Below, piece after piece: positions 1 through 43,623 of a stretch of DNA of 64,000 bases. The DNA lies in the NCBI RefSeq assembly GCF_035918235.1, contig NZ_CP109486.1:806001-870000 (forward strand), given 5' to 3'. The number at the start of each line of letters is the position of its first letter. The stretch's first letter is position 1. The translations under genes were made by a program, and so were the position numbers. Source of the DNA: Streptomyces sp. NBC_01445 (lineage in GTDB: Bacteria; Actinomycetota; Actinomycetes; Streptomycetales; Streptomycetaceae). The notes beneath the pieces are model-generated. The model ran no database searches and was not told the DNA's origin. It saw nothing but the letters and a program-made list of their open reading frames with translations.

Positions 1-1512
1 GCGGTGGCGGCCGGTGTCCCCGCGGCGGCCGCGGCCCGGACGCCCGTTTCCTCGGCTCCTGTGGCGGCGCGGGCGGCGACTGCGGCGCCCGCCCGCCCAT
101 CGGACCCCGCTCCCCCGGCTCCCCGCACCGCCCCCTCCCCCGCCGCGCCCGTGCCCCCCGCCTCCGTTTCGCGCGGGCAGCGGGCCGAGGAGCTGGGCAG
201 TGCCGAGTTCCGGCGGGACTACGGGATCCGTTATGCCTATCTCGCCGGGGCCATGTTCCGCGGGATCGCCTCGGCGGAGCTGGTCATCCGCATGGGGCGG
301 GCCGGCCTCATGGGGTTCTTCGGGGCCGGCGGGCTCGGGCTCGACAAGGTGGAGAGCGCCCTGGTGCGGATCAAGGACGCACTCGGTCCGGACGGCCGGT
401 ACGGCATGAACCTGCTGCACTCGATCGACGACCCGGCGTACGAGCACGCCATCGTCGACCTGTGCCTCAAGCACGGTGTCCACGACGTGGAGGCCGCCGG
501 ATTCACCCAACTCACTCCGGCCGTCGTGCAGTTCCGCTTCTCCGGTGCCCACCGGGATGCCGCGGGCCGCCCCGTCGCCGTGCGCCGGGTGCTCGCCAAG
601 GTGTCGCGGCCCGAGGTCGCGGCCGCCTTCATGGCGCCCGCGCCCGCGGCGATCCTGCGCCGGCTGACCGCCGACGGACGGCTGACGCCTCAGGAGGCCG
701 AGATCGCCGCCGAGCTGCCGGTCGGCCAGGACATCTGTGTCGAGGCCGACTCCGGGGGCCACACGGACGGCGGCGCGGCCCTGACGCTGTTGCCCTCGAT
801 GATCCGCCATCGCGACGCGGCGATGGCCCGGCACGGTTACGGCCGGCGGATCCGGATCGGTGCGGCCGGTGGCATCGGTGCTCCCGAGGCCGTCGCCGCC
901 GCGTTCGTCCTCGGTGCCGACTTCGTGCTGACCGGCAGCGTCAACCAGTGCTCGCCCGAGGCGGGTACCTCCGACGCCGTCAAGGACATCCTGGCCGGTC
1001 TCGATGTGCAGGACACCGCGTACGCGCCCGCGGGCGACATGTTCGAGATCGGTGCCCGGGTCCAAGTGGTCCGCAAGGGAACGCTGTTCGCGGCGCGCGG
1101 CAACAAGCTGTACCAGCTCTACCGCAGCCACGACAGCTGGGAGTCGATCGACGCGGGAACCCGGCGCTCCGTCGAGGAGACCTACTTCAAGCGGCCGTTC
1201 GCCGAGGTGTGGGAGGAGACCCGCGCCTACCACCTCGGGCGGGGGCGCGACGCCGAGATCGAGAAGGCGGACCGGCTGCCCAAGCACCGGATGGCCCTGG
1301 CGTTCCGCTGGTACTTCGCCCGCTCGGTGCGCTGGGGCCTGGAGGGCGAACCGACGCAGAAGGTCAACTACCAGATCCAGTGCGGCCCGGCGATCGGCGC
1401 CTTCAACTACGTGGTGCGCGGCACCGGCCTCGAGGACTGGCGTCACCGTCATGTCGACCTGATCGCCGAACACCTGATGACGGGCGCCGCCGACGTCCTC
1501 GCCCGCCGCTGA
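1..1512 (+). CDS. lnmG: Trans-AT PKS enoylreductase domain (C-terminal part of an AT-ER protein), 5' partial
   Basis: The frame is open from base 1, so the true start lies outside the window. The first ~55 residues are an Ala/Pro-rich linker, and from about residue 57 a PfaD/FabK-like FMN-dependent enoylreductase follows. The phosphate-binding GFFGAGGLGLD segment (~res 104-114) and the GGHTDGG loop (~res 251-257) are visible. In leinamycin-type clusters LnmG is an AT-ER didomain: the AT loads malonyl units onto the AT-less megasynthases in trans and the ER acts in trans on enoyl-ACP intermediates. The linker here suits such a fusion with the AT part upstream. It could instead be a stand-alone ER with a long tail, but gene order favours LnmG. 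It lies 69 bp before lnmH on the same strand. Confidence 0.85.
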   Translation, partial: AVAAGVPAAAAARTPVSSAPVAARAATAAPARPSDPAPPAPRTAPSPAAPVPPASVSRGQRAEELGSAEFRRDYGIRYAYLAGAMFRGIASAELVIRMGRAGLMGFFGAGGLGLDKVESALVRIKDALGPDGRYGMNLLHSIDDPAYEHAIVDLCLKHGVHDVEAAGFTQLTPAVVQFRFSGAHRDAAGRPVAVRRVLAKVSRPEVAAAFMAPAPAAILRRLTADGRLTPQEAEIAAELPVGQDICVEADSGGHTDGGAALTLLPSMIRHRDAAMARHGYGRRIRIGAAGGIGAPEAVAAAFVLGADFVLTGSVNQCSPEAGTSDAVKDILAGLDVQDTAYAPAGDMFEIGARVQVVRKGTLFAARGNKLYQLYRSHDSWESIDAGTRRSVEETYFKRPFAEVWEETRAYHLGRGRDAEIEKADRLPKHRMALAFRWYFARSVRWGLEGEPTQKVNYQIQCGPAIGAFNYVVRGTGLEDWRHRHVDLIAEHLMTGAADVLARR

Positions 1513-1581
1513 CCGTGCGCCGCCCGGCAGCGGCGGACGGCGGGCGGCACACGTATCGATCCACCGAACCCTGGAGCCACC

Positions 1582-2406
1582 ATGACCACCCTGACCTTCC
1601 ACTCGACCAACTCCGGTGTGATCGTGGAGCGCACCGCCCAGCTCAAGCAGGCCCATCGGGCCGAGGGCCGCCGGATCGCCCTGGAGCAGGCCGCGTACCT
1701 CAACGACAAGTTCGCGGGGCAGACCACGGTCACCGTGCACGAGGAGACGTTCGGCGTCCGGGACCGGCTGCACTGGCTGGTGCACCTGCCCAAGCTCAGC
1801 GGCCACCGCGAGATCTCCCGGCTGCTCGACGGCGACGAGGGGCCGGCCGCGGACTCCGACTGGCACGGCATGTTCGTCGACGGCTCGTTCTCGGAGACGG
1901 CGCTGATCCCGCAGCACTGGGGCATGTACGGCACCGACGAGGCGCTGCCCGAGGGCACCGTCATCGACGCCGCCGCGCCCGACCTGCGCGTCCCGCCGGC
2001 CCAGCGGCAGACCTCGATGAGCCCGGAGCGCACCCTCAACTCGTCCGGCGCGGGACTGATGATCCACCGCGTCGCCCAGCCCAAGTACGCCTTCCGCGCC
2101 GAGGCCAGGCTCTTCGCCCGCCGCATCACCGAGTCGATCAACACCAGGCTGCCCGGCATCGCGTCGTCGTTCCTGTACGAGGAGGCCTTCGGCCCGGCCG
2201 ACCGGGTGCACTGGCTCATCCACATGAAGTCCGAGGACACCTACTACGACCTGATCGACATGCACATGCGCATGGACGACGCGACCCGCGCGATCTATCT
2301 GGACGAGATCATCGCGCCGGAGAAGGGCGGCGGCACCTGGAACCGGCTGTTCGTCGAGGAGAGCATGGGCGACATCGCCTTCTCCCCGGTGCCGGACGCC
2401 CGCTAG
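1582..2406 (+). CDS. lnmH: LnmH-like protein of unknown function, internally duplicated
   Basis: This 274-residue protein starts at an ATG 6 bases after a GGAG. I recognise it only by its place between the AT-ER gene and the NRPS-PKS gene, where leinamycin clusters carry lnmH, whose role is unknown. Its two halves look like copies of each other. HEETFGVRDRLHWLVHLPK near residue 60 matches YEEAFGPADRVHWLIHMK near residue 200, each is preceded by an AE-R helix, and each is followed by a W..(L/M)FV(D/E) segment. Two small alpha/beta repeats, as in dimeric alpha/beta-barrel proteins, would fit. No signal peptide or membrane segment is seen. It is followed by a strong palindrome that may end the lnmG-lnmH transcript. 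Confidence 0.75.
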   Translation: MTTLTFHSTNSGVIVERTAQLKQAHRAEGRRIALEQAAYLNDKFAGQTTVTVHEETFGVRDRLHWLVHLPKLSGHREISRLLDGDEGPAADSDWHGMFVDGSFSETALIPQHWGMYGTDEALPEGTVIDAAAPDLRVPPAQRQTSMSPERTLNSSGAGLMIHRVAQPKYAFRAEARLFARRITESINTRLPGIASSFLYEEAFGPADRVHWLIHMKSEDTYYDLIDMHMRMDDATRAIYLDEIIAPEKGGGTWNRLFVEESMGDIAFSPVPDAR

Positions 2407-2439
2407 AGAAACGCTCGCTTCGCCGCCTCACCGCCTCGC

Positions 2440-2479
2440 CACCCGCGGGCCTGCTCACTTCTGAGCAGGCCCGCGGGTG
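2440..2479 (+). terminator. Perfect 18-bp hairpin between lnmH and lnmI (possible terminator)
   Basis: An 18-bp perfect inverted repeat (2440-2457 and 2462-2479) with a CTTC loop lies 34 bases after the lnmH stop. No T-run follows, as is common for Streptomyces intrinsic terminators. Its apex is the TGCTC-N6-GAGCA palindrome that recurs at other lnm promoters, so it may be an operator as well as, or instead of, a terminator. Confidence 0.55.
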
Positions 2480-2494
2480 CGCTGTTCCTAGGGT
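2452..2494 (+). promoter_or_regulatory. Candidate lnmI promoter with Crp-type operator
   Basis: TGCTC-ACTTCT-GAGCA is at 2452-2467 and a TAGGGT -10 box is at 2489-2494, 32 bp centre to centre. That predicts a start site near 2501 with the operator near -41.5, the class II activator position of Crp proteins. The same arrangement occurs upstream of lnmY and lnmZ. The Crp-family LnmO is the obvious candidate ligand. No good -35 box is seen, which fits an activator-dependent promoter. Confidence 0.5.
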
Positions 2495-2537
2495 GCGTCA
2501 GGTGCAGCAAGCCGGTGTCTTTTCTGGGGGAGCGGAT

Positions 2538-37900
<35,363 letters not shown>

Positions 37901-38000
37901 CTTCCCCACTCTCCCTGGAGGGAGAGGGTTCCTACGGCTCGCGCCGTGGGGTTTCCTGCTTCATCGTCGATTGCCCGCCCGGAGTTCTCCGTTGAGGTCT
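37901..38000 (-). ncRNA. Putative omega RNA (reRNA) at the tnpB 3' end
   Basis: TnpB nucleases use an RNA from the 3' end of tnpB and the adjoining element end, with a guide running into flanking DNA. Here the tnpB 3' end holds a hairpin (ACGGC/GCCGT, 37934-37947) and the element end another (37909-37926). The guide would then come from the last codons of lnmJ, roughly 37878-37897 read on the minus strand. This is family knowledge plus the hairpins; the RNA ends are guesses. Confidence 0.35.
37909..37926. repeat. Right-end hairpin of the tnpB element
   Basis: CTCTCCC-TGGA-GGGAGAG, a 7-bp stem with a 4-base loop, lies 9 bases from the lnmJ stop and just beyond the tnpB stop codon. Confidence 0.7.
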
Positions 38001-39134
38001 TACACCAGCTCCACAGGCCGTTGCCGCCAGCCCGGCGGCCAGAAGGTTGTTCGCTGCGTTCTCGTCCCGGTCGTGGGTCGTTCCGCAGTTCTCGCACGTC
38101 CAGGTGCGGATGTTGAGCGGCATGCGCCCGGCGAGTGCACCGCAGGCGGAGCACAGCTTGGAGGAGGGGAAGAAGCGGTCTACTGCGACCACATCCCGCC
38201 CGTACCAGGCTGCCTTGTACTCCAGCATGCTCCGGAACTCGGCCCAGGACGCGTCACTGATCGCGCGCGCCAGGGTGTGGTTCTTGACCATGTTTCTCAC
38301 GGTCAGGTCCTCGATCACGAGCGTTTGGTTTTCACGCACGAGTCGAGTGGTCAGCTTGTGCAGGTGGTCCCGGCGCCGGTCGGCGATCTTCGCGTGCACT
38401 TTGGCAACCTTGCGGCGGGCCCTGGCCCGGTTGTTGCTGCCCGGCGTCTTGCGGGACAGTTCCCGCTGGGCCCTGGCGAGCCGGGTCCGGTCCCGCCGCT
38501 CGTGCCGGGGGTTGGCGATCTTTTCGCCGGTGGACAGGGTGAGCAGATGGGTGAGTCCCGCATCGATGCCCACCGCCGTGCCGGAGGTGGGCAGGGGCTG
38601 AACAGTCGCGTCCTCGCAGAGCATCGAGATGAACCAGCGGCCGGCCGCGTCCTGGGACACGGTCACCGTGGACGGGGCCGCCCCGTGAGGCAGAGGCCGC
38701 GACCACACGATCGACAGGGGCTCCGTCATCTTGGCGAGCGTGACCTCGCCGTCCCGGAAGCGGAACCCCGACGTGGTGTACTCGGCGGACTTACGCGACT
38801 TCTTCCGGGACTTGAACCGCGGGTACCGGGCCCGTTTGGCGAAGAAGTGCGCGAATGCCGTCTGCAGGTGCCGCAGCGTCTGCTGGAGCGGCACCGAGGA
38901 CACCTCGCCGAGGTAGGCGAGTTCCTCGGTCTTCTTCCACTCGGTGAGCAGTGCGGACGTCTGGTTGTAGTTGATCCGCTCCTGCCGCGCCCAGGCTTCG
39001 GTACGAGCCGCCAGGGCCATGTTGTAGACCTTGCGCACACATCCGAACGTGCGCGACAGCTCCGCTGCCTGCGCATCACTCGGATAGAAGCGGTACTTGA
39101 ACGCCCGCTTCACCTGGCCCCCGGTCACGCTCAC
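37932..39134 (-). CDS. tnpB: TnpB family RNA-guided endonuclease
   Basis: This 400-residue protein has the TnpB layout: an N-terminal helix-turn-helix-like region (KYRFYPSDAQ near residue 13), a basic stretch near residues 101-115, a split RuvC domain, and a zinc ribbon (CSAC near 328 and CENC near 347). The RuvC acids are in place: Asp191 (VGIDAG), Glu275 (LVIEDLTV) and the DRDENAANN block at 355-363, so nuclease activity looks intact. It is antisense to the lnm genes and the only gene of its element. TnpB proteins cut DNA matching their RNA guide and help keep the element at its site. Transcription toward lnmJ could interfere with expression across the lnmJ-lnmK junction. Confidence 0.9.
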   Translation of the reverse strand: MSVTGGQVKRAFKYRFYPSDAQAAELSRTFGCVRKVYNMALAARTEAWARQERINYNQTSALLTEWKKTEELAYLGEVSSVPLQQTLRHLQTAFAHFFAKRARYPRFKSRKKSRKSAEYTTSGFRFRDGEVTLAKMTEPLSIVWSRPLPHGAAPSTVTVSQDAAGRWFISMLCEDATVQPLPTSGTAVGIDAGLTHLLTLSTGEKIANPRHERRDRTRLARAQRELSRKTPGSNNRARARRKVAKVHAKIADRRRDHLHKLTTRLVRENQTLVIEDLTVRNMVKNHTLARAISDASWAEFRSMLEYKAAWYGRDVVAVDRFFPSSKLCSACGALAGRMPLNIRTWTCENCGTTHDRDENAANNLLAAGLAATACGAGVRPQRRTPGGQSTMKQETPRREP

Positions 39135-39244
39135 AAAGTAGCCGCCCCACTACTTACGGCCAAACCTGCGGGTCAGAGGGCTGCGATCCACCCTGACGGC
39201 AAATCGCAGCCCGTTGCCCTGCTCCGCAGGAATCCGTTTCCTCG

Positions 39245-39260
39245 CCGCCCTGAAGGGCGG
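39245..39260. repeat. Left-end hairpin of the tnpB element
   Basis: CCGCCC-TGAA-GGGCGG, a 6-bp stem with a tetraloop, lies between the tnpB start and the lnmK ribosome binding site. Confidence 0.65.
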
Positions 39261-39280
39261 AATATCCACGGAGGTATGCG

Positions 39281-40249
39281 ATGACCATCACCTCGTCGCT
39301 CGACGTCAGGCCCGAGATCAGACAGGCCGTCACGGTGCGGCCCGGCATGTGCGGCCCCGGCTCGCTGTTCGTCGGCCAGCTCGGCGACTGGACCTGGGAG
39401 ACCGTCAGCGCACAGTGCGACACCGATGTGTTCGCGGCCCGCGACGCCTCGGGCAACCCCACCTATCTGGCGTTCTACTACTTCCGGGTGCGCGGCGGAC
39501 GGGAGCTGCACCCCGGCTCGCTCACCTTCGGTGACCGTCTCACCGTGACCTCGGGCTGCTACGACCAGGGCACCGAGTCGGTGCTCACGCTGCACCGCAT
39601 CGACCGGGCGGGCAGCGAGGACGCCCAACGCCCCCTGGATCTGCATGAGTTCTACGAGCGGCCGCGGGACGGGTCCCTGTATGTGGAGAACTTCAACCGC
39701 TGGGTGACCCGCTCCGCGCCGGGCAGCAACGAGGACCTGGTGAAGTCCTCGCCGCCCGGGTTCCGCAATGACGGGCTGCCGCAGCTGCCGGCCGCGTACT
39801 CGCCGCGTGCCGTGTACCGCGAGGCACGCACCGCGCACACCTTCCGCGCCCTGGACGAGCCCGGTTTCCGTCTGCTGCCCGACACGGTCGAGGTCGAGCA
39901 CCCGGTGGACATCGTCCGTGACGTCAATGGCGTCGGACTCCTCTACTTCGCCTCGTACTTCTCCATGGTCGACAAGGCCGCGCTCGCCCTGTGGCGCCGG
40001 CTCGGCCGCTCCGACCGGGCGTTCCTGCGCCGGGTCGTGGTCGACCAGCAGATGTGCTACCTCGGCAACGCCGACCTGGACTCGGTCCTGACCCTCGGCG
40101 CCCGCGTCCGGGTCAGCACCGAGACGCCCGGCGAGGAACTCGTCGACGTCGTCATCAGCGACCGCGACAGCGGCCGCGTCATCGCCGTCAGCACGCTGCA
40201 CACCCAGCACTCCCAGCACGACGCTCACGACCCGAAGGGGGAAGCATGA
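39281..40249 (+). CDS. lnmK: LnmK bifunctional acyltransferase/decarboxylase
   Basis: This 322-residue protein starts at an ATG 6 bases after GGAGG. It matches LnmK, a double-hotdog protein without a classical AT domain. LnmK takes methylmalonyl-CoA, decarboxylates it and puts propionyl on the stand-alone ACP LnmL for beta-branching. Tyr62, the acylated tyrosine reported for LnmK, is at the same position here (NPTYLAFYYF). The tnpB element ends just upstream, so its expression may now depend on read-through from lnmJ. Its stop overlaps the lnmL start (ATGA), and lnmK-L-M are translationally coupled. Confidence 0.9.
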   Translation: MTITSSLDVRPEIRQAVTVRPGMCGPGSLFVGQLGDWTWETVSAQCDTDVFAARDASGNPTYLAFYYFRVRGGRELHPGSLTFGDRLTVTSGCYDQGTESVLTLHRIDRAGSEDAQRPLDLHEFYERPRDGSLYVENFNRWVTRSAPGSNEDLVKSSPPGFRNDGLPQLPAAYSPRAVYREARTAHTFRALDEPGFRLLPDTVEVEHPVDIVRDVNGVGLLYFASYFSMVDKAALALWRRLGRSDRAFLRRVVVDQQMCYLGNADLDSVLTLGARVRVSTETPGEELVDVVISDRDSGRVIAVSTLHTQHSQHDAHDPKGEA

Positions 40250-40506
40250 CCCAGGCACCACCGGATGTGCGGGCACAGACGGCCCGGCTCGTCGTCGAGG
40301 TCGTCACCGAGATCCTGCCCGGTGTCGACCCTCGACTCATCGGCGGAAAGCGGCATTTGAAGGACCTGGGGGCCGACTCCGTGGACCGGGTCGAGATCAT
40401 CGCGGCCCTCCTCGACCGCACCAGAGTGGACGCCCCGATGTCCGACTTCAGCGACCTGCCCGACATCGACAGCCTCATCGACTTTCTGAGCGGAGCCCCG
40501 CGATGA
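40246..40506 (+). CDS. lnmL: Stand-alone ACP for beta-branching
   Basis: An 86-residue acyl carrier protein with the phosphopantetheine motif GADS (Ser45) and the usual helix II sequence VDRVEIIAAL. It overlaps lnmK and lnmM by ATGA on both sides. By leinamycin precedent it carries the propionyl group made by LnmK and presents it to LnmM. Confidence 0.92.
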   Translation: MTQAPPDVRAQTARLVVEVVTEILPGVDPRLIGGKRHLKDLGADSVDRVEIIAALLDRTRVDAPMSDFSDLPDIDSLIDFLSGAPR

Positions 40507-41753
40507 CCGCGACCGGTGCCGAACAGGCCTATGGCATCGAGGCCTTGAACGTGTGGTGCGGTCTGGCCCGCCTCACCGCCGCGGACCTCTTCGCGGGCCG
40601 CGGCCTCGACCCCGAGCGCCTCGACAACCTCATGATGTCCGAGCGCTCCATCGGCCTGCCCATCGAGGACCCCGTCACCAACGCCGTGAACGCCGCCCGC
40701 CCCCTCATCGAGGCCCTGTCGCCCGAGGAGCGCGCCCGGATCGAGCTGGTGGTGACGTCCACCGAGTCGGGGGTCGACTACAGCAAGTCCCTCACGTCGT
40801 ACGTCCACAAGTACCTGGGCCTGAACCGGCACTGCCGCCTCATCGAGGTCAAGCAGGCCTGTTTCGGCGCGACCGCGGCCGTGCAGACCGCGGTCGGTTA
40901 TCTGGCCTCCGGGATCTCGCCCGGGGCGAAGGCCCTGGTCATCGCCACGGATGTGGCGGTGGTGGACGAGAAGGCCGAGTACTCCGAGCCCGCGGCAGGG
41001 CACGGCGCCGCGGCCATGCTCCTGAGCGACCGGCCCCGCGTCCTCGCCATGGACCTCGGCGCGTTCGGCAACTACAGCTACGAGACCCTCGACTCGGCCC
41101 GGCCGTCGCCGCGCTTCGACATCGCCGATGTCGACCGCTCGCTCTTCGCGTATCTCGACTGCCTGAAGAACGCGTACGCGGACTACGCCGCACGCGTGAC
41201 CGATGTGGACTTCACCCGCGACTTCGACCATCTCGTCATGCACACCCCGTTCGCGGGCCTGGTCAAGGCCGGGCACCGCAAGATGATGCGCGAGCAGGGC
41301 GTCACCGGGCCGCGGATCGACGAGGACTTCGCCCGCCGTGTCGCCCCGTCCCTGATCTACCCGGGCGCGGTCGGCAACCTGTGCTCCGGGTCGGTGTATC
41401 TGGCCCTGGCCAGCCTGCTCGACTCCGGTGTGGTGACCGCGCCGAGCCGGGTGGGCCTGTTCTCGTACGGCTCCGGCTGCTCGTCGGAGTTCTTCAGCGG
41501 AATCGTCGACGAGCAGTCCGCCGCGACCGTCGCCGAACAGGGCATCGGCAAGCGTCTCGAAGCCCGGGCCCGGATCACCTTCGACGAGTACCTGGCGGTC
41601 CTCGAACACAATCTCGAGTGCCTGGTGCCGGTCGAGAACCGCACCGTGGACCCGGCCGAATGGGAGCCGCTGCTCGACCGGGTCGGCGACCGCCCGGAGA
41701 TCCTCACCTTCACCGGCGTCAAGGACTACCACCGCCAGTACGCGTGGCGCTGA
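40503..41753 (+). CDS. lnmM: HMG-CoA-synthase-like beta-branching enzyme
   Basis: A 416-residue 3-hydroxy-3-methylglutaryl synthase homologue. The nucleophile Cys120 sits in KQACFGATAA, a glutamate in VTSTESGVDYSK, and a histidine in LVMHTPFAGLVK, the usual Cys-Glu-His set. In trans-AT systems it condenses the acyl-ACP donor onto a beta-keto chain on the synthase, here probably on the tandem ACPs of the last LnmJ module. The enoyl-CoA hydratase partner (LnmF in leinamycin) is not in the window; it should lie upstream. Confidence 0.92.
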   Translation: MTATGAEQAYGIEALNVWCGLARLTAADLFAGRGLDPERLDNLMMSERSIGLPIEDPVTNAVNAARPLIEALSPEERARIELVVTSTESGVDYSKSLTSYVHKYLGLNRHCRLIEVKQACFGATAAVQTAVGYLASGISPGAKALVIATDVAVVDEKAEYSEPAAGHGAAAMLLSDRPRVLAMDLGAFGNYSYETLDSARPSPRFDIADVDRSLFAYLDCLKNAYADYAARVTDVDFTRDFDHLVMHTPFAGLVKAGHRKMMREQGVTGPRIDEDFARRVAPSLIYPGAVGNLCSGSVYLALASLLDSGVVTAPSRVGLFSYGSGCSSEFFSGIVDEQSAATVAEQGIGKRLEARARITFDEYLAVLEHNLECLVPVENRTVDPAEWEPLLDRVGDRPEILTFTGVKDYHRQYAWR

Positions 41754-41809
41754 CCCCGGCGCGGCCGTCCGGCCGCGGCCCGCGACCACAGCAGCGACAA
41801 GGAGACGAT

Positions 41810-42613
41810 GTGTACGGCTCTCGGACGGCCACCCGGCCCGCCGGCGAGGACGAGGCTGCGGCCGGCCTGCGCCTGTTCTGCTTCGCCCACGCGGGCGGCG
41901 GAAGCTCCTTCTTCCATCCGTGGCGGCGGGCCCTGGGGCCCGGCGTCGACGTGCGCCCCGTCGTCCTGCCCGGCCGTGAGCGCCGGGCGCGGGAGACCTC
42001 GCACACCCGGATGGGCCCCCTGGTCGAAGGCCTCGTCACCGAACTGACCCCTCAACTCGACCTGCCGTACGTCCTGTTCGGGCACAGCCTCGGATCGATC
42101 GTCGCCTACGAGACCGCTCGGGCCCTGGTCGAGCAGGGCTCACGCCCTCCTCTGGCGCTGCTCGTGTCCGGGCGGCGCGGGCCCTTCGTGCCGGACCACA
42201 GGCGCCCGGTGCACACCCTGCCGGAGGACGAGTTCCTCGCCGAGGTGTCCCGGCTCGGCGGCACCCCGTCCGAGGTGCTGCGTCAGCGGGACCTGCTGCG
42301 GCACTTCCTGCCGCCGCTGCGCGCCGACCACGAGGTCAACGAGACCTATCGGCCGGTGCCGCCGCCGGGACCGGCCCTGACCTGCCCGGTGTTCGCGTTC
42401 ACCGGTGACGCCGACCCTCTCGCCGACCCCCACGCGGTGGCCCGATGGCGCGAGGTGACCAGCGGCGACTTCCGGCTGCGGGTCTTTCCCGGCGACCACT
42501 TCTACCTGAAGGGGGCGCCGGACGACCTGATGTCCGCGCTCCGGGCGGCCATGGGCTCCGTACATCAGGGCTCAAGTGTTCTTCGAAGGCAGGTTCATAA
42601 AGTTGCCACGTGA
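41810..42613 (+). CDS. lnmN: Type II thioesterase
   Basis: A 267-residue alpha/beta hydrolase. I chose the GTG at 41810 because it is in frame and lies 5 bases after AAGGAG. The ATG at 41808 is in another frame. The N-terminus has the type II TE pattern CFAHAGGGSSFFHPW, the nucleophile is in GHSLG (Ser93), Asp is in GDADPLADPH and His in FPGDHFYL. Such enzymes clear stalled or wrong acyl groups from carrier proteins. It lies between lnmM and lnmO on the same strand. Confidence 0.9.
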   Translation: MYGSRTATRPAGEDEAAAGLRLFCFAHAGGGSSFFHPWRRALGPGVDVRPVVLPGRERRARETSHTRMGPLVEGLVTELTPQLDLPYVLFGHSLGSIVAYETARALVEQGSRPPLALLVSGRRGPFVPDHRRPVHTLPEDEFLAEVSRLGGTPSEVLRQRDLLRHFLPPLRADHEVNETYRPVPPPGPALTCPVFAFTGDADPLADPHAVARWREVTSGDFRLRVFPGDHFYLKGAPDDLMSALRAAMGSVHQGSSVLRRQVHKVAT

Positions 42614-42625
42614 TTGTCATGTGCC
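42605..42625. promoter_or_regulatory. Imperfect inverted repeat before lnmO
   Basis: GCCACGTGA-TTG-TCATGTGCC pairs at 7 of 9 positions and overlaps the lnmN stop codon. It differs from the TGCTC-N6-GAGCA site at the other lnm promoters and may be chance. Confidence 0.2.
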
Positions 42626-42647
42626 GACTGACTGACCGGGAGGCCAG

Positions 42648-43331
42648 ATGAACCTGCTGGATGTCACCGAACCCACCGGATTCGATGCCCGGCTGCGTGA
42701 CTTCCTGCGCGACCAGTCGCCCCACACCACGACGACGATGGTCAGACGGAACCAGAGTGCCTACAGCTGCGGCGGCCAGGACCGCAACGTGTACTTCCTG
42801 GAGAGCGGCCGGCTCAAGACGGTGATGTTCTCCCGCTCGGGCAAGGAGTGCCTCCTGCGCATCCACACCCCCGGGAGCATCTTCGGTGAGCTGTGTTCGC
42901 TCGGCGGGATCCGCGAGGAGTCGGCCATCGCGATGCGCGACAGTGTCGTCCACCGCATGTCGTACGAGCACTTCCTGTCCTCGATCACCGAGGCCGGGAT
43001 CGTCGACGAGTTCATCAACCACCTCACCCGGCGCCTCGCCGAACAGCAGCAGTCCATCACGCATCTGGTGACCGTCGACAGCGAGCAGCGGCTCGGCGAG
43101 ATCCTCCTCGACCTCGCCCGCAAGCTCGGACGGGGCGACGGGCGGCGGCCGCACATCGCGGAGCGGATCACCCACGAGGAGCTGGCCGGCATGGTCGGCA
43201 CCACCCGCTCGCGCGTCGGGCACTTCCTCAAGGGCTTCCGCGACCGGGGTCTGGTCGAGGTCACCCGCGAGTCCCACCTGATCATCGACCAGAGCCGGCT
43301 CGCCGCCTATCTGGAGAGCCGATGCGTCTGA
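42648..43331 (+). CDS. lnmO: Crp/Fnr-family transcriptional regulator
   Basis: A 227-residue protein with an N-terminal cyclic-nucleotide-type beta-roll (about 20-130) and a C-terminal winged helix (about 150-227). The ATG follows GGGAGG. The GEL of the phosphate-binding cassette is present (FGELCSLGG, 79-87), but the Arg-Ser-Ala of cAMP-binding Crp reads Glu-Ser-Ala, so cAMP is an unlikely ligand. In the recognition helix (TRSRVGHFLKGF) the first Crp arginine is kept, while the Glu and second Arg positions are Ser and His. Four cysteines (41, 68, 83, 226) could give redox sensing, but an FNR cluster motif is not seen. LnmO is the reported positive regulator in the leinamycin system. Candidate target sites are upstream of lnmI, lnmY and lnmZ. 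Confidence 0.9.
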   Translation: MNLLDVTEPTGFDARLRDFLRDQSPHTTTTMVRRNQSAYSCGGQDRNVYFLESGRLKTVMFSRSGKECLLRIHTPGSIFGELCSLGGIREESAIAMRDSVVHRMSYEHFLSSITEAGIVDEFINHLTRRLAEQQQSITHLVTVDSEQRLGEILLDLARKLGRGDGRRPHIAERITHEELAGMVGTTRSRVGHFLKGFRDRGLVEVTRESHLIIDQSRLAAYLESRCV

Positions 43332-43374
43332 TCCCGCCGCAACGCCCCATCGACCCTCACGAGGTGACACCCCC

Positions 43375-43623
43375 ATGTGGGACCACAAGTTCGAGACTCT
43401 GCTCAGGGACCGGCTGCCCGGTCTCGACGCCGACGCCCCGCTCACCGAGGATCTGCCGCTCGCGGCCTTCGGGCTCGACTCGATGGCGACGGTCGGCCTG
43501 ATCGTGGCCATCGAGGAGGGCTACGGCACGCCCCTGCCCGACGACGCCGTGACGCCCGCCAACTTCATCACGCCCGGCACGGTCTGGGAGCTGGTCAGCT
43601 CCCTCGACGGAGCCGGCCGATGA
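43375..43623 (+). CDS. lnmP: Stand-alone peptidyl carrier protein
   Basis: An 82-residue carrier protein with GLDS (Ser36). The ATG follows GAGGTGA. Its stop overlaps the start of the stand-alone A domain lnmQ (ATGA), so the two are made together. By leinamycin precedent it holds the aminoacyl starter activated by LnmQ and passes it to the first Cy domain of LnmI. Confidence 0.92.
   Translation: MWDHKFETLLRDRLPGLDADAPLTEDLPLAAFGLDSMATVGLIVAIEEGYGTPLPDDAVTPANFITPGTVWELVSSLDGAGR

Noticed and set aside
462..2537. Upstream extension of the lnmI frame to 462
   Set aside because: It runs through lnmG and lnmH in another frame and encodes arginine-rich noise. The ATG at 2538 has a strong GGGGGAG site.
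39135..39280. Promoter with a TGCTC-N6-GAGCA site before lnmK
   Set aside because: A TGCTC is present at 39218-39222, inside the element, but no GAGCA follows at the right spacing.
41808..42047. Short ORF from the ATG at 41808
   Set aside because: It is out of frame with the thioesterase, and the protein has no family resemblance. The in-frame GTG two bases later is the real start.
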